Shown: positions 1-14,331, counted from the stretch's first letter. The stretch: DNA of 64,000 nt from Lingula anatina (GCF_001039355.2 NW_019773981.1:263510-327509), one strand, 5' to 3'. Notes: a model not told the origin generated them from the sequence alone. A program made the numbers and translations.

Positions 1-37
<37 letters not shown>

Positions 38-423
38 GGGGGGGGGGGGGAGGTGCAGCCGATTTTGAGTTGGAGGTTGGGTGTAGATGAAGGGTTTTGT
101 AAGGGATAAATGCAACTAGATGTAGATGGGGTGAGGAGAATTACAAATTGCTTAAGGCAAAGGTGGGGGGGGGGAGGTAGGAAATGGTATCGATTACTTG
201 TCAATGGGGCGGATGGGTTGTTGTAGGGAATTTTAGGTGCAAATATGAGGGACTTGTGATGAAATGTCAGAGGCTGAAATATCAAGTTACGGTATGTCAT
301 TGAAATTGGAGGCTTTAAAAATTTTAAAGTAATTCAATTAATATACTAGCCCACTCTTTTTCCTACTGTGAACTATTTTTCTTCTAGTTCAACTTATTTA
401 TTTTTTGATAAAAATTATTTCAG
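1..423. other. Poly-G tract and intron sequence upstream of the zipper exon
   Basis: The first 51 bases are almost pure G with one T and one A, and a second G run sits near 165-175. The rest is AT-rich and ends in a polypyrimidine tract and CAG acceptor at 421-423. No coding signal is visible. It is read as the intron 5' of the USF3-like exon at 424. The terminal G run is low complexity and may reflect a contig edge. Confidence 0.6.
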
Positions 424-3400
424 AGGAAGAACTGAGAAATGTGAAGGAAAACATGCAGCAGTTGACTGCAGAAAGGGACAAGTATCTTAGACTTCTAGAG
501 GCTGCAGGTGAGGGGAGTTAATAATTTAGTGACAGCTGTAACACAGGCATGCAAAATTCAATATTCCTTATAAAGAAACTTTGAAAGAAAATGGCAATAA
601 AGCATACCTTGACTTCCATTTAAAGTTGCTTGATTTTGTAAATTAAGTAGCATTTTATGAAAAAAACTCTTTTCTACTCCCTCTTTTTAAATATTATATA
701 AAAGTAACATTTTTGAATAATTGATTAGGGAACAATTCAAAATTATGGATAGCAATATTTTTTAAACATATGAAAAATTGGTTAATTGACCCTTTTATAT
801 TTAAACTTTTCAAATTCCACTATTACTTGATAGGCGGCAACTTATTTCCTCATATCATTATCTTCCTTATTCCTTTTTTCCAGGAATTCCACCGGACAGT
901 AATCCTAGTGCCTTGTGGAAAGGTGCCAAGAAGGGAAGCCAATATGAAAAGCTTCAAAACTTTTCCATGCAGAATTCCACTGGCATTGTGAAGGAGGATA
1001 ACCATCAGCCTGAGGGAGAAGATCAGAAGAAAAAATTCTGGCCAAGAAAAAACCTTGTGAGCAGTGTACTTAAGTCAAAGAAATCAGAGGATTCTAATGA
1101 ACATCTAAACAAGGCTGCACAGTTGGTGCCACCAGAGGCCCCTGTTGGCAGTGATGGAACCATGATGGTCCCACTCCTGAATGCCAATGGTCAGGTCATC
1201 ACACAGCTGACCATCAACACTGGGCCACAGCAAGGAGGCACTGGACAGTCTCCAAGTCAGAATGTCCTGTTTATGTCGCCAAACGGCAGTGCTGTTCTGC
1301 AACCTCATGCTGCAGGATTACGGGGAGCTGTACAGCAGCCAGTAACGATGGGGAGCTCTGGGGTTGGGAACCAATCAGTGGCTGGTTCTCAAAGTGTCTC
1401 GCCTACTAGCAGCTCTGCAGTGACTCCAAACTCAAACTCTACGAGCGTCACACAGTCTCTGAACTTGAATGCTCCCATTATGTCTACAAATGTTGACAAT
1501 GGAAACACCCACCCAGTGACTTCAACCAATCAAAATGGCATGCTAAATATAATGCCCAATCAGAATATGGGATTGCCTATCTTGCCTGGTGGCCCACCAG
1601 GGACTGCACTCATAAACCAAAATGGGCAGTTGATATTTGTTGGTGACCAAGGTTTACCGCTGATGCAAGGGAACATAGGCCTTGGTTCACAAATGCCGCA
1701 GTCATCGTCCAGCAATTTCCAGGCGCCATCTGAAGTTCACAACCAAGGTCAGGAGGATGGAACATCCATGGCATCATCATCATCAGCACCAACCACTTTG
1801 ACCAACCATCAACCTGGTATAACATCATTGCCAAGCAGTGTCACCCAATCCTTGGCTGCTAGGCAGCAGCCAGTCGCCCCTTCAGTACAGAGCTCTACTG
1901 GACCACAACAGGTCAACAGTTTACAACCTGGTGGTCTGCTAACTGTGAATAATCAGTCTGGAGCTCCAAGCCAGCACCCCACAGCTTTGATGCTTCCTAA
2001 TGGACAAATTATCCCTGTAGTGACTCAGCCATCCATGCTTCTGCAGGGTGCAACCCCTGTACCTGGTGGTTTCATTATTCCAGCCAATCAAGCTAGAAAT
2101 TTAAATATGCCACCACAACAGCAGACTACTGGGTTGCCTGGAAGTCAGGCCCCGCCAGTGGGGTTGCCAGCTTCTGGGTTGCTCATGACAACCCAGGCTA
2201 CCATGCCAACAGTTGCTATGACTACTGTGTCTTCAAGCATAACTGCGCAAACTGCTTTACCTTCTTCCCAAACAGTTGATATGAATATGGCTGCTGGATT
2301 ACCCTCCCAAACAGTTCACCTTTTTGGGCCTGGTGCTAAAATGGGAGGGGCTGTGTCAGGGAGTGGTTCACGTCCCTCGAGTAGGTCCAGTCAGCAGGGA
2401 AAAAATTGCCCCAATGGTGCCAGCCAGTTACATAATACTCAATCAGGAGCGCCTGTAATGACTGCAGAGAACAACTCTCACAACAGGATGACTGTGCCCC
2501 TTAGTCAATATGCCACAGATTCTTCAAATTTTCCTGTCACTGGGGTCAAGACTCAGACTTTAGGACTCCCACCAGGAACAGGGATAGTTCCAACAAGTGA
2601 TGCCCAGAACTTCAGCAGTGGAACCATCACACAAGTGACTTCCACTTCAACAGTCACTCAAGCCCCTGTGATAACATCAGGGACTGCAGGTCAGCCAGGC
2701 ACAATCACACTACAGCCAGGTGCTGCTACCATGGTACCCATATTCACATCACAGGGGACTATCTTGATTACACTGCCACCTGGTAGCCAACCAGGCTTGA
2801 TTGTAGATGGCAATGGAGTCCCCCTGTTTAACACTGTCTCTGCCTCCAACCAAGCTCCTGCCACCCCTACAAGTCAGGCACAGGGGTTGAAGAAGCCAGG
2901 ACAGCGTATCATTAAGCCAAAACCTCCCTCTGGGGAATCTGATAGTTCCCTGTCATCTACTTCTGGTAGTAAAAAGAAGAAAAAGTCAAAATCAAAATCC
3001 CAGAAGTCATCGCTGTGGGATGCACCTCTTTTCAGAGATGTCAGCCAAGCTGGAGAGGAGGACGGAAACAAAAGTAAGGATACCAGCAGCTCTGAGGCTG
3101 CAGATAAGAATAAGCAGGAGTCGACTACTGATATCCTTGCCAAGGCTGCAGAATCAATATTTTCCAGTGAAGGATCTCCTGGTGGATTTTATAATGCAGA
3201 TGATGATGACAGACTTGAAATTGATACAAGTGTCACTGAAGCAAATGAAGAGAGTGATTCCCAGATCAAGTCTCCTTTATCAAAAGGCAGTGCCTCTCAC
3301 TCTCCGGTGAAGTCACCATTTGCAAAAGGTGAAAGAGGCCGTTCTCCAGTAAGGTCTCCTCTATCAAAAGGACAGTCATTTCCCATGAAATCACCATCTT

Positions 3401-6400
3401 CAGAGAAAGAGGTTGAAAAGGGAAGAACTCGAAACAAATCTAATAGTCACAAGAACAAGCAGAATGATAGCAAAGAAGGCACTAAAAAAGATGTGAAACG
3501 ATTAAACGAAGGTCACCAAATTGATATTACTGTGAATCCAGAACATTTTCCTGGGTATTTTACAGAACAGAGACTGACTAATGATCAGAGGTCTTGTTTT
3601 GATACAAATGAGGTTGCCTTCTCCAACAGTGTTGGGCAAGGAACCAAAAGTCCTCCCAACCCAAAATCTCAGAACAAAAGAAAAAAATCAGGAGATTCCA
3701 CTGCAAAGAAAGCAGAATCTCAAGAACACATATCTGTAGTTAATTCTCCTCCTAATACATCGAAGTCTCAAAAGAGACGTCAGTCTATAAGAAGTCCAGA
3801 GCGTTCAAAACAAAATAAGAAGTCAACAGAGAAGCCAAAGTCGAAACAAGCTGAAAAAGTTCAAGAGGTTTTCCCAGAAACAATTGAATTCTCCGAGACT
3901 GAGCTCTCTGATGTACTGGATCAAGTTGAGAGTCTTGGAAAACCTGTAGATGAGGAGCCAGAAAAGAAATCACGGTCTAGAAAATCCAAGTGTGATGCTG
4001 ATGAGGAACCTCACCCCAAGAAAAGGCGGAAAGGCCCATCCAAAGGGTTACTTTCAATGAAAGGAAAAAGTGCAACTGATAGTGTGTTGCAAAATAAAAG
4101 TATGGACATTTTTGAATTTACAGATGATTCACCGTCTCCTCCTGCACTTGTGATAACAAATGAAAACACTGAAACTAAGGTGCAGTTGCCTAAAAGCCCT
4201 GATAAGATTTCACCTGGTAAGGGGACTCTGCCTAGGTATAATGTATTTAGTAATGAATTGAAACAGAGAAAACGAACAGTAAGCCAGGATCAGTTGGATG
4301 ACAAGCAGGATGATAGGGAACAGCCTACTGATGAGCATAACAGCTCTTTTGAAAGTGGTGAGAATTTATTTGAAACTCTATTTAATGCTGCCACTGCAGC
4401 AGGACAGAATACTGCCGTGACAGCACAGAATCATAATGAATCAGATAACTTAAATCTACTCTCTGACATGGCATTGTCTCAAAACTATACTGCCAGCCAA
4501 TCCAGAATCTCGAACAAATCATCAGTACAGAAGAACTTACAAGAAAATGGAATGGGACAAATGGAAAAGACAAAAGGGGAAACGGAATGCCCAAGTACTA
4601 ATGCAGCTGGTTACAATTATTACTCTGTTATTACTTCCAGTTCTCAACAGTCTGTTATTGGTAACGATGTAAGAGAAAAACAAGGAGCCCAAGATGTGAT
4701 GAAAGGTAATGGCCTTGAATCTGGTGAAGAGCTCAGATCTCCACAAAGGTCAAATGAAACTTCCTTTTCAGCTTCTCAGTTGAGTTATTCTGCAGAATCC
4801 TTATTTACACCTAGTTCTAACCCTTCGTCAGCAAGGCAGGTTATCCAGTCACAAGAGCAAGGCCCACAGCCACAGGTCATTCAGCAACGGGATACCTTTT
4901 CACAACCACAGACCCAACAGAAGCAGAATGCGGAGCGATTTGTGCAAAGAAGTCCCCAGCAGAGTGCATCTTTTCCATCCCAAGGAGGTCTTCCTGCAGT
5001 GAGTTCTGATCCTGGCAGTCAGCGCAGTGGTGCTCCAAGTACTGTTCACTACATGCCACAGCGAAGCCAGGAAAAAATGATGTCACCTCCACCTCCTAGA
5101 CCTGATGGGCGGACTAGGACAGCATCAGGCTTTTATTCTGCAGAAAATTTTGTACAACCTTCATCGAATTCTGTCCCAAGGGGAGGCCCATTGTCTCAGA
5201 ACAACCCCAGTGAAAATAGAGCACTGCCGCTAAGTCAACCTTCTCCTTTGAGTCAGGGTCCAATGTTTTCTCCTGAAAAGAATCAAGAAAGGGGAGGTGG
5301 ACGCTCAAGAGAAAACAGCCGAGAACGGAGGCAGCCTGATACAAATACCAATGTTGGATCAGCTCCTGTGTCATCTTCCCAGGATTCATTTGATTTTCAC
5401 AACACATCCACCTTTGGATTAACTAGTGTCCCTCCAGCTAGCGCAGAGTACCTCAGAGCAGGTGGTATCCCAGCCCCTCCAGCACCCTCTGGCATAGGGA
5501 CATCTTTCACATTTACATTAACATCAACTTCCTCTGCACCTCCTACATCATCAACAGCAGCTTTTGGTCAGATGCCCCACCACCAGTTTCCCTTCTACCC
5601 CCTTCATCCTTCTTTGAGTCAGTATGGTGCTCCACTGCCTGGGATGCCTAATCCACCTCCACTTAACCTGTCTCGGGATGAGAATTCCAGGCAAAAGGAA
5701 AGAGGGCCAAGCAGAACGATGCCTGATATACAGCAGCAAAATCCAGGGTTGCCATCTCATCCTTCTGGGGCCATCCCTGGCCAGGGTCAGAGTCAACAGC
5801 CAGAGTTTAGTCCCCAGGGACATTTACTTAGAACCCCTTCTGGAGTTGGGCAAAATCCCCAACAGCGACAACATGAGCTTGCCCAGAATCGAGGCCAGGA
5901 TAATAATAATATGCAGCCAATTCCTGTTTCCCATAGCAGAGAACCAATGAATCCTCCTCAGCATCTTTCACAAGGAGAGACCAATGCCAATTCATTCCAA
6001 CGCTCTTCTTACAGTAACCCATCAGATAAGAATTCTCATTCAAGGACACCTGGTCTAACAAGCCCACCTTTACATCACAACGATACTTTGTCAGATTCCA
6101 GCAGGATGGCTATGCCTCAAAACCCAAACTATGGACAGAATTATGGAAGATCATCATCCAATGACTTTCAAAATGTGTCCAGTTTGTCATCTCATTATGA
6201 GCCCCCACCACTTCATTATGCACCTGGACCACCACAATCTACCAATCAAAATGCCCCTAACATTCAAAAGTCATCCAACCAAAGTGAAAGACCAAAGAAG
6301 TCGAGCATAGCACCCAAAGCTTCAAGGCACATTTCTTCTGCATCAGAAAGGCCATCCAAGTCCATGCCCAAGAAAGGAATGACTCGGCAACAGCAGCAAC

Positions 6401-7149
6401 AGTATGAAGTTGATACAAACTTGTCTAATTCCATTTTTGAATCAAATCGTAGTATGACTCCATACTTTTCAATTTCAAATTTACCACCCTCGCCTCCAAG
6501 AAATGACGGGCCAACTTATATTCCAAGTAATATTTTCCCTGGTCCACCACCACCTTCAAGCAGAAGTATGACAGACCAGAGTGCTTATCATAAAAATCCA
6601 GACATAAATGCCACTTTCAATTCATTGTTCAACCCTTCCAGACCAGGACAGAATAGTCTTGGACTTAACTTTCAGCCACCGAGCTTTGGAGTAAACAGTG
6701 TCCATGGAAGTCATGCCAGCACTGCCAGTATTAATCCACATACAAATAGCATTTCAGTTATGACCCCGCATGTGCCAAATTTCAACCTGACTAACATTTT
6801 TGGGGAAATGCCAAATCCTGGTCAGCCAGACACCTTGAATATCTCGCCAATCAAATTTCCTACAAATAATCCCATTTTGCCCCCGCCGCAGGGTGGTATG
6901 GACCCTAATTCTTTGCACCACCACCAACAAGCTGGGACATTGTACCATAATAGGCCGCACCCTCCACCAGCGGTATTGCATAATATGAGTATAAACAATA
7001 TCCTAGGGCATCACAACCATCATGGTTTTGAGGCCCGCCCAATGGCACCTCCTGGAATGAACAATCCTGTAGGGCCGCCGTTTCATGGCCATGGACACAC
7101 CCCTACATTTGGAATGCCCCCATTGAACTTCACTATGCATGACCACTAA
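424..7149 (+). CDS. USF3: USF3-like bHLH-zipper transcription regulator, 3' exons (5' partial)
   Basis: Two exons are visible: 424-507 and 884-7149, joined in phase (CAG acceptors; GTGAGG donor after 507). The 28-codon first exon encodes a leucine-zipper-like helix (N-M-Q-Q-L-T-A-E-R then L-R-L-L-E-A-A). The large exon encodes about 2,088 residues, low in order and rich in S, Q, P, N and T. It has basic clusters that could be nuclear signals (near 2970-3005 and 4015-4040), four S-P-rich K-S-P repeats at 3265-3400, a short polyQ at 6388-6402, and a His-rich tail ending F-G-M-P-P-L-N-F. USF3 (KIAA2018) is a large bHLH-zipper nuclear factor of similar length, with the zipper just before a giant disordered exon. 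The bHLH itself would lie upstream of the window. The assignment rests on architecture and the C-terminal style; other giant Q/S-rich regulators remain possible. Confidence 0.62.
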
Positions 7150-9425
7150 CACTGTTAGGACTCTTGTTTTTTTTTCTTTTTATTTATATTTTTGTATGGA
7201 AAAGTTTTGCAGAAAATTCAGTCAAGGAAGTAAAACAGTCATGGAATAGATTTTATTTGATGAACATAACGTGCAAACTGAAAATTTGACAAGAAATATG
7301 TGCATTTTCTGAGTATAGATTTGTTGTCCATAACATATACATTTATAGAGAGGGTTATTCACATAAATCCCATTGTCAGGTTCACTCTATCATTGATCAC
7401 CAGATGGTTAAGGAAATCTGTTTTAGCTGTAGATAATATCACTGATTAAGAAAAAAAATGTTATTTTAATTTTTATTTAAAATGTTTAATTATCGTCTTT
7501 ATTTTATTATTTTTATTAATTTAATTTAAATTTCATTTTATCTTTCATTTATTTTTTTGCATAACAAATCAAAGTGCTAGAGTGAACCCAACAATGCCAG
7601 ATTTCATTTTCATTGTTTAGATGGTGCTGTATAGAGAACAATTGCAATATCTGTGCTTTGTACCAAATGTTTATATGGTTTTGATTTTTAAAAAAACTTT
7701 CTTGAAGTCATGTCAGTGGTGTTTAGAAGTTTTTTTTTTAATCAAAATTTTATTTTTGTTACTATTACCATTAGTACCCTGTGAATTTCTTTTTGTTGCT
7801 TTGTGAGGTTTTACAGAGAACTAATGTTTTGGATTTACATCAGTAAAATGTAGGTTGGGGCAAAAACAGAAGACTTTCTTCACATATAGCTTAGTAGGAA
7901 AATGGCATACAGCAAGGAAATTCAGTATCAGAAAGTTTCAACTCAACTTGCTCCCAAAGAGCTTTGTAGTGCCTATATCAAAACTACTTACAAATTTTTT
8001 TATCTCGTTTACTTTTAATTATTTATTTTCAAGATATCTCACTTTTGTGAAGTTTTTGCACCATGGACCCAACGAACATTCATATTTTAATTTTTGTTTT
8101 CACCCCCAAATATTATCAACACACTGTTTTGTGAAATAGAATCGACCAATTATGTTAAAATTTAATAATTTAAATATTTTTCAATGGAGGTTTAATTCCA
8201 TAGAAAAAAAGTGCAATGGCCAAAAGTGGCAACTGAGATTTTTTGAAATAATAAAATGTTCTGAAAACGATCCTTCAAAAAGAAAACAGTGCTGGAAAAT
8301 TGTCAGGAAATAATCAAATTGAGGTATGATTTATTGATGAATATTACCAAATGTGATTTAAGTATTGAGCATGCAGTTTCTGTACATAATAGAACATAAA
8401 CATTATTTGAAATCTGAGGATTATAGTGTACAGAAATGAAATTTATGTGAATGTATAGATGTGTAAACATTTTAGAATAGTGAAAAGTGGAGTTTTTTTA
8501 TGTATTCAATATTTGTCATTATTTTATGATTTTTTAAAATTTGAGTGAAAGATGGCTGAGAATTGTCAGCTCTCATAAGTTTTAGAATTTCTAATTCATA
8601 AAAATTGTGCTGGTGTTGTTAGATAATTTTGTACACCTGCTTTTAAACTTGGACAGTTGCTGAAGATCTATATGCTTTTGGGCTTGCGTATTGATGGATG
8701 TATTTTTATAAGTTATAAAGAAACAAATGGTGTGTATAACATATAAATAATTTTTAAAGAGATGAACAACATATCATTATGTACATATACATCCTCATTC
8801 TTTGTCATCTTTTCTTATTTTTATTCAGTAATTTTATACTCTATAGTTTTAGTGTTTTGTCATAATTAACTGTCTGATATTTTTCTGAAGAATGAAGGCA
8901 CCCAAACTTCTGGGTTAAAATATAAACAGGTATGCATTGAATGTCTTATACAAACTTTATAAGTAAATGTGTGAATGAATGGAAGTAGACATTATGTGGA
9001 TAAATGCAGTGTATGAGGAAATCTGATAGATGGTCAGTAAAAGAGGCAGAAGTATTGTTGAATAAGTAAATTAGATATTTTATCATGTCCTTGTGATTAT
9101 ATTGAAATGTAATCTGCAATGCTTTCATCATATATGCTGTACTTGAACTGTTTTATTATGTAGATGACAATGTGTATTTGTATCCTTTTATATACAAAGT
9201 GAACTTATAAAGATAATTTATATTGTTAAAGCTTGTGTTCTTGACTTTTATCCATGTGTTACTGCTTGTCCAGTGAGATAATTTGGGGTGAGGGTTAAAA
9301 AGAAATTGGTGTCAATTTGTGAGAAAGGTATCTTGAGTACAAAATCCCGAAATCTGTGCTTATTTTCCAAACAAAATTAACTAGAACAATTTGTCAAAGC
9401 ATAAAATAAAAGCTGCTCAGGTGAC
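7150..9425 (+). other. Probable 3' UTR of the USF3-like gene
   Basis: Very AT-rich, stop-dense sequence directly after the TAA at 7147-7149. AATAAA hexamers occur at 8250-8255 and 9405-9410 and would define a short and a long UTR. No coding region is supported: the small open frames have AT-driven composition and match nothing recognised. Confidence 0.5.
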
Positions 9426-10444
9426 ATGTATGCACAGGCCTGCACATGTTTCCTAAGAGGATCATTCATTTTTAATGTTGGTGAAATCAAAATTACAGCC
9501 ACTCGTGACTCTAGTCATACCTTAGCACCATTTGGAAGAGATTGAAAATTAGGCCCATTTTGGCCTTGAGCAGAACATTTTAGAGATATAGCTATACCAG
9601 TACACTATGAGAGGTTCTAACATCACACTCGAGGATTTATATAGCTTTCACTACTATGCTTTCTACTGTTAGGGCCGTTGATTGATGAAATGCATTGAAT
9701 GTTGGACTCCATCTCTTAAATAACAGTCAGCCTGCTGCCTCATAAGTTGGTTTCTCTCAAAGTGTAGCTGTACAACTGTACTGCTTTGTATATTGCTCAA
9801 TATGAAAGGAGCTTTGGTCAGTTATCATACTTGATGGCAGTGGGTAGGTAACAAAGGGATAAGGTTACCTCTCGTCAGTCTTATGTGGATTCCATCATAT
9901 TCACTGAGAATTTATTTCAGTGCTAGGTTAAGTGACCTTGACTGGCCTCCCAGATATAAGCTAAGTGAACTCAGTCTCAAAAAAAAAAAAAAAAAAAAAA
10001 AATTTGCATAAAGTTAAAGGGGAAAATGTTAAAGAACTATAGTTTTATTTGATTGGCAAGACACAGTAATGCATGTGAAAACTGGAAAGTAAAAGACATA
10101 ATTTACACAGATCCTGATGTTACAAATATCAAGTTGGACGTTGCATGAAGATTTCATTTTTTTATATTGATTATTTTATGCAAACAAGGCACTTATGTGA
10201 ACTAAAATGATGGCCAAATTTCACTGAATCACTGAAACATTCAGTTGATACTGTTGCACGGAAAGTTTTGAAATCTCTTCTTGTGCATTTGTGCTCTTAT
10301 ACCACCAATGCCTTTTTTCCCCCAAGTATTAAGCACTGCAGAAGTTTCAGATTTCTGTTTTGTGGCAGTCCAGGTGACACAATATTATGTGATGTCTGTT
10401 TTTTATGACAGGGTACTGTATCTTTAAATTCGTGGTTGCGGTCA
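9426..10444. other. Convergent intergenic region and RIIa-gene 3' UTR, with A-tract
   Basis: Two convergent genes end here. A run of 22-23 A lies at about 9980-10002, preceded by roughly 500 bp of less AT-rich sequence; this could be a retroposed copy with an A tail, but no tRNA-like boxes were recognised. A minus-strand AATAAA (TTTATT on +) lies at about 10043-10048, a plausible poly(A) signal for the gene ending at 10445. No gene is seen. Confidence 0.4.
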
Positions 10445-13400
10445 TTAAGCAGCTGCTTCTGGAGGAGGATCTGTATTTTCTTCCAATTGATCAGATGGCT
10501 TGTTTGATTCATTGTTATTGAGATCTGGATCCTCAGCCTGCTCTTTGCTCTCAATGCCATCCTGGTCTGGTACTGGGTTCTCTGTTTGCTGTTGTTCTAA
10601 TGTTGGTTCAGTTTTCTGTGCTGCTGCTTCTTCGTTGGGTAATGGTGTGTCACTGCTCTCCACTTTGGTAGGGTCTTCTGGAGGGTTTTCCTCGTTACTT
10701 CTTTCAGTAGGCCTCGACTCAGCATCAGTATCGATATTTGGCATGGCATCTCCTGTTGGTGTGTCAGAAGCTTCTATGGAAGGAGCACTCTGAAGATCCG
10801 GTGACCCCTCTCCTTGCTGAACAGCTGCTTCTTCATTTGGTTCCTCAGCACTGGTGCTCTCTGTAGCAATGCCATCAGCAGAACCGTTGGGCTCTGTTGC
10901 CTCAGCCCCTTGGGCTGACTCTTCCTTATCTGGTGAAGCATTTGTCTCTTCTTGAGCTACCTCTTTAGCTAGGTCAGGTGATGGCACCATCTCTGTGCTT
11001 TCTTGCACAGACTCTTTACTGGATTCCTCTTGGGTAATCTCAGCCTCGGGAGGTTCAGCTTCTGCCCGAGTGTCCAGGGCAGGCTCAGCCTCATTTTCAG
11101 CAAGTGAAACTGCCACTGCATTCTGCTCAGATTGAGGTTCTGGAGGCTGGACATCAGCTGAGGAACTTTCTTCAGTCTTAACCACTTCCTCCATTGTCTG
11201 AACTTCTTCGACAGCTTCAGGTGCTTGTGATAATTCACCTTGTTCAGTAGGCTCTTCAGACTGAGTTGTATCAGCTTCCTTTGTCTCTGCTGGTTCTTCA
11301 GCACTTAGTTCTTCAGCTGTTTCAGACTTAGTATCATGAGTCTCTTCTGCTGTGAGTTCTTTTGCTTCTTCAGTTGCAGGTACTTGCTTTTCAGCTGCCT
11401 CAACTGCTGTTTGTTCTTCTGCTGCTTCAGCTGTAGGAGGGATTTCTTCCTTGGCTGTTTCAGCAACAGGTACTTGTTCCTCTGCTTTTACAGTTGTTGC
11501 TTCACTTGGTTCTTGTTCCTCAGCTATTTCACTGGTGCTTGTTCCTCTGATGCTTCAGCTGTAGGAGGGACTTCTTCCTTAGCTGCTTCACTTGGTGCTT
11601 GTTCTTCTGCTGCTTCTGTTGTAGCAGGCACTTCTTCCTTAGCAGCTTCAGTTGGTGCTTGTACCTCTGCTGCTTCAGCTGTAGGAGGGACTTCTTCCTC
11701 AGCTGCTTCACTTGGTGCTTGTTCTTCTGCTGCTTCTGTTGAAAGAGGGACTTCTTCCTTGACTACTTCACTTGGTGCTTCGTCTTCTGCTGCTTCTGTT
11801 GTAAGAGGGACTTCTTCCTTAGCTGCTTCAGTTGGTACTCGTTCCTCTTGTGCTTCAGTTGTAGGAGGGACTTCCTCCTTAGCTGCTTCAATTGGTGCTT
11901 GTTCCTCTGCTGCTTCAGTTGTAGGAGGGACTTCTTCCTTAGCTGCTACACTTGATGCTTGTTCTTCAGATGCATCTGTTGCAGGAGGGGCTTGTTCCTC
12001 AGCTGTTTCTGTTGTATGAAGGACTTGTTCTTCAGCTGCTTCAGTTTGTGCATGTTCTTGTGCTGCCTCATTTAAAGGCGCTGTTGCTTCAGTTGTTGGG
12101 GTTTTCTCATCTGCCTCTTCCTGCATTTTTTCAGGGGTTTCTTCTACTGTAGCATCCTCCTCTACAGCTGGACTTGTATCTTTCCCCGTATCTTCCTTTG
12201 CTGGCAAGGGCTCAGATGGCTCTACAGCAGAAGTTGGTGCCTCCTCTGCAGCTGCTGAGGTGATATCTGTAGGCTCTTCAGCAGTTGGTGCTTGTTCCTC
12301 TACCAGCCCAGTAGTCTCATCATCTCCAGCCACCTCCTCAACTAATTCTTTTTCTTCAGCAGGTGCTACTGTTACTAGTTCTTCTGTTGCTTGAGGCTTC
12401 TCTTCCAAAGGTATTTCTGCTGGTTCAGTCTCTGCTTCTCCAGATTGTTGTTTAGCTACCATTTCTGCCTCAGGTTCAGCCTCCATTTCTGCTGGTTGTT
12501 TTTCCTCAAGTTCTGCAATCTGTGTCTTCTCCAACTCCTCTTCTTCAGCTTTCTCTAACACCTAAAGGTTTATATTAAAATAATACACAGCTATAACATT
12601 ATCAAAAATGAGATAACTTACAAGGAAGTAACAAATTCACTTTTAAAGATGGGCAATAAGAATGATAGTTCATAAGTGAAAAAAAATGAAAATGAAAAAA
12701 AGGTTAATTTCTTAAAGTAATTTGAAAGCCTTTCTTATTTCTGAACACTAGCAGATTTGCATAACAGTGATAAAAACTCCATTTCAAGTGAGATTGCTAA
12801 GAAAGTATAATTAGTTCTAATAATGCTGTTGATTCAATGTGAGAAGAAACATACTTCTTCCTTGCCACCCTCTGACTCCTCAATGTGTTCCACGTCTTGT
12901 GTTCCATCCAGCTTCAGAGTTTCTTCAGGTTTCACAATCTGAGCCTCATCAACAGGTGTAGTGTTTGGAGTTCTGGGGAAATCACCTTCTGCCTCTGTTA
13001 CGAGTAGACAGTTGAGGTACAAGACAATAAGTATTGAACAAAAGGTCCATAAAATAAGGTTCTCTATCTTAATGCACCTAACTGCTTTACACAAAAGTCA
13101 TTTTTGTAGCTTAGTGTTGACAAATCATAAGGATATTATTTATAATTACTCATTAGAATTAAAAAAAAATCTGGCATGTTTATTAAAACTCTTTATAGAA
13201 GCCCCCTCAGTGAAGGACTCTAGTACTAATGTTACTGAAACACACGTGCATACCCACACACACCTTGTTCCAGAGCCTCCCCAGAATCTTTCTGAACTGG
13301 AGTTGCTTCTCCTGAGATGTTCTCTTCCTCATTCTCATCTTTCAGAGTCTCATCTGAAGGAATCCTCGGTGAAGCGACTCTCTGCAGGCAAACCTCTGGG

Positions 13401-14297
13401 ATTCCTTGACCAACCACCACCAGTGAGTCCCCTTCACTGGGACCTGGAAACATTGGTAGACACAATTTAATGTCACAACTACCACTGTCACAACTACCAC
13501 AATTACTACTTGTACTTTGATTTAGTAATTGATAATATGAGTTATTATAGCTTCATATAATTTTGAAACTGCTATAATAATTGATGACACTTTGCAAGGT
13601 TTTTTCCACCTCCTAAAATGTAAAGGGAAATAAGTTAAAAAGAGAAAAAAATGAATGAAATTTTGCTGCTATAACAATGACATACTGCAAAATATACCGT
13701 TGTATGACTAAAAAAAACTCCAAATGTGCTTTAAAGTATGAATTGAAGTACTGACAACTACAACTTGGACCTGTTGTGGCAATATTGTTCCATACAATGT
13801 CACAGCCAACACAATCACCTAGATAGATATACAGCTTGTCACAACTGTCACACTATCTGGCTTTGACAATAAAACCTGGCAAGGGTCTCAGATATTTCAC
13901 ATACACAGTAGTCACTCATATAAATTTCAACTGACATGGACTGCAGCCATTCAGATTGCATTCTGTGTTTTGTAACAATAAGTTACACTGAAATTTTCAA
14001 ACTAATTAACCCATGTCACTTGGAATAAATACATTTTCAAAAGCTTTCTACACATTTTAATACTACATATAAATTGAAAAAAAAAATTTGCATTATACCT
14101 TGCTGGCTTGCTGCCCCTGCCTCGTCCTCTTCTTGTGGAGAGGGCAATTCAGACTTGATCACTTCCTCTTCCAAGGCACTGTCCACAGCAGTCACCTCCT
14201 GGGAGGCCGACTGTAGCGCAGTCTGGGACACCTTCTGGACAACATCTTCTGATGGAGCTCTGCTCACTGAGATGGAGTTAAAAGAAACTCAGAGAGG

Positions 14298-14331
<34 letters not shown>

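Noticed and set aside
2874-3143. Minus-strand open frame of 89 residues
   Set aside because: Antisense shadow of the USF3-like exon with no family resemblance.
9480-10002. Possible SINE ending in a poly-A tract
   Set aside because: No RNA polymerase III boxes or target duplication could be found by eye.
11525-12010. Regular array considered as CRISPR-like
   Set aside because: Units are contiguous and in frame with no spacers; it is a coding tandem repeat.
11336-12019. 227-residue plus-strand open frame, Cys/Ser/Ala rich
   Set aside because: It is the antisense of the 60-bp repeat array in the RIIa gene; the minus frame has splice sites and an acidic protein pattern.
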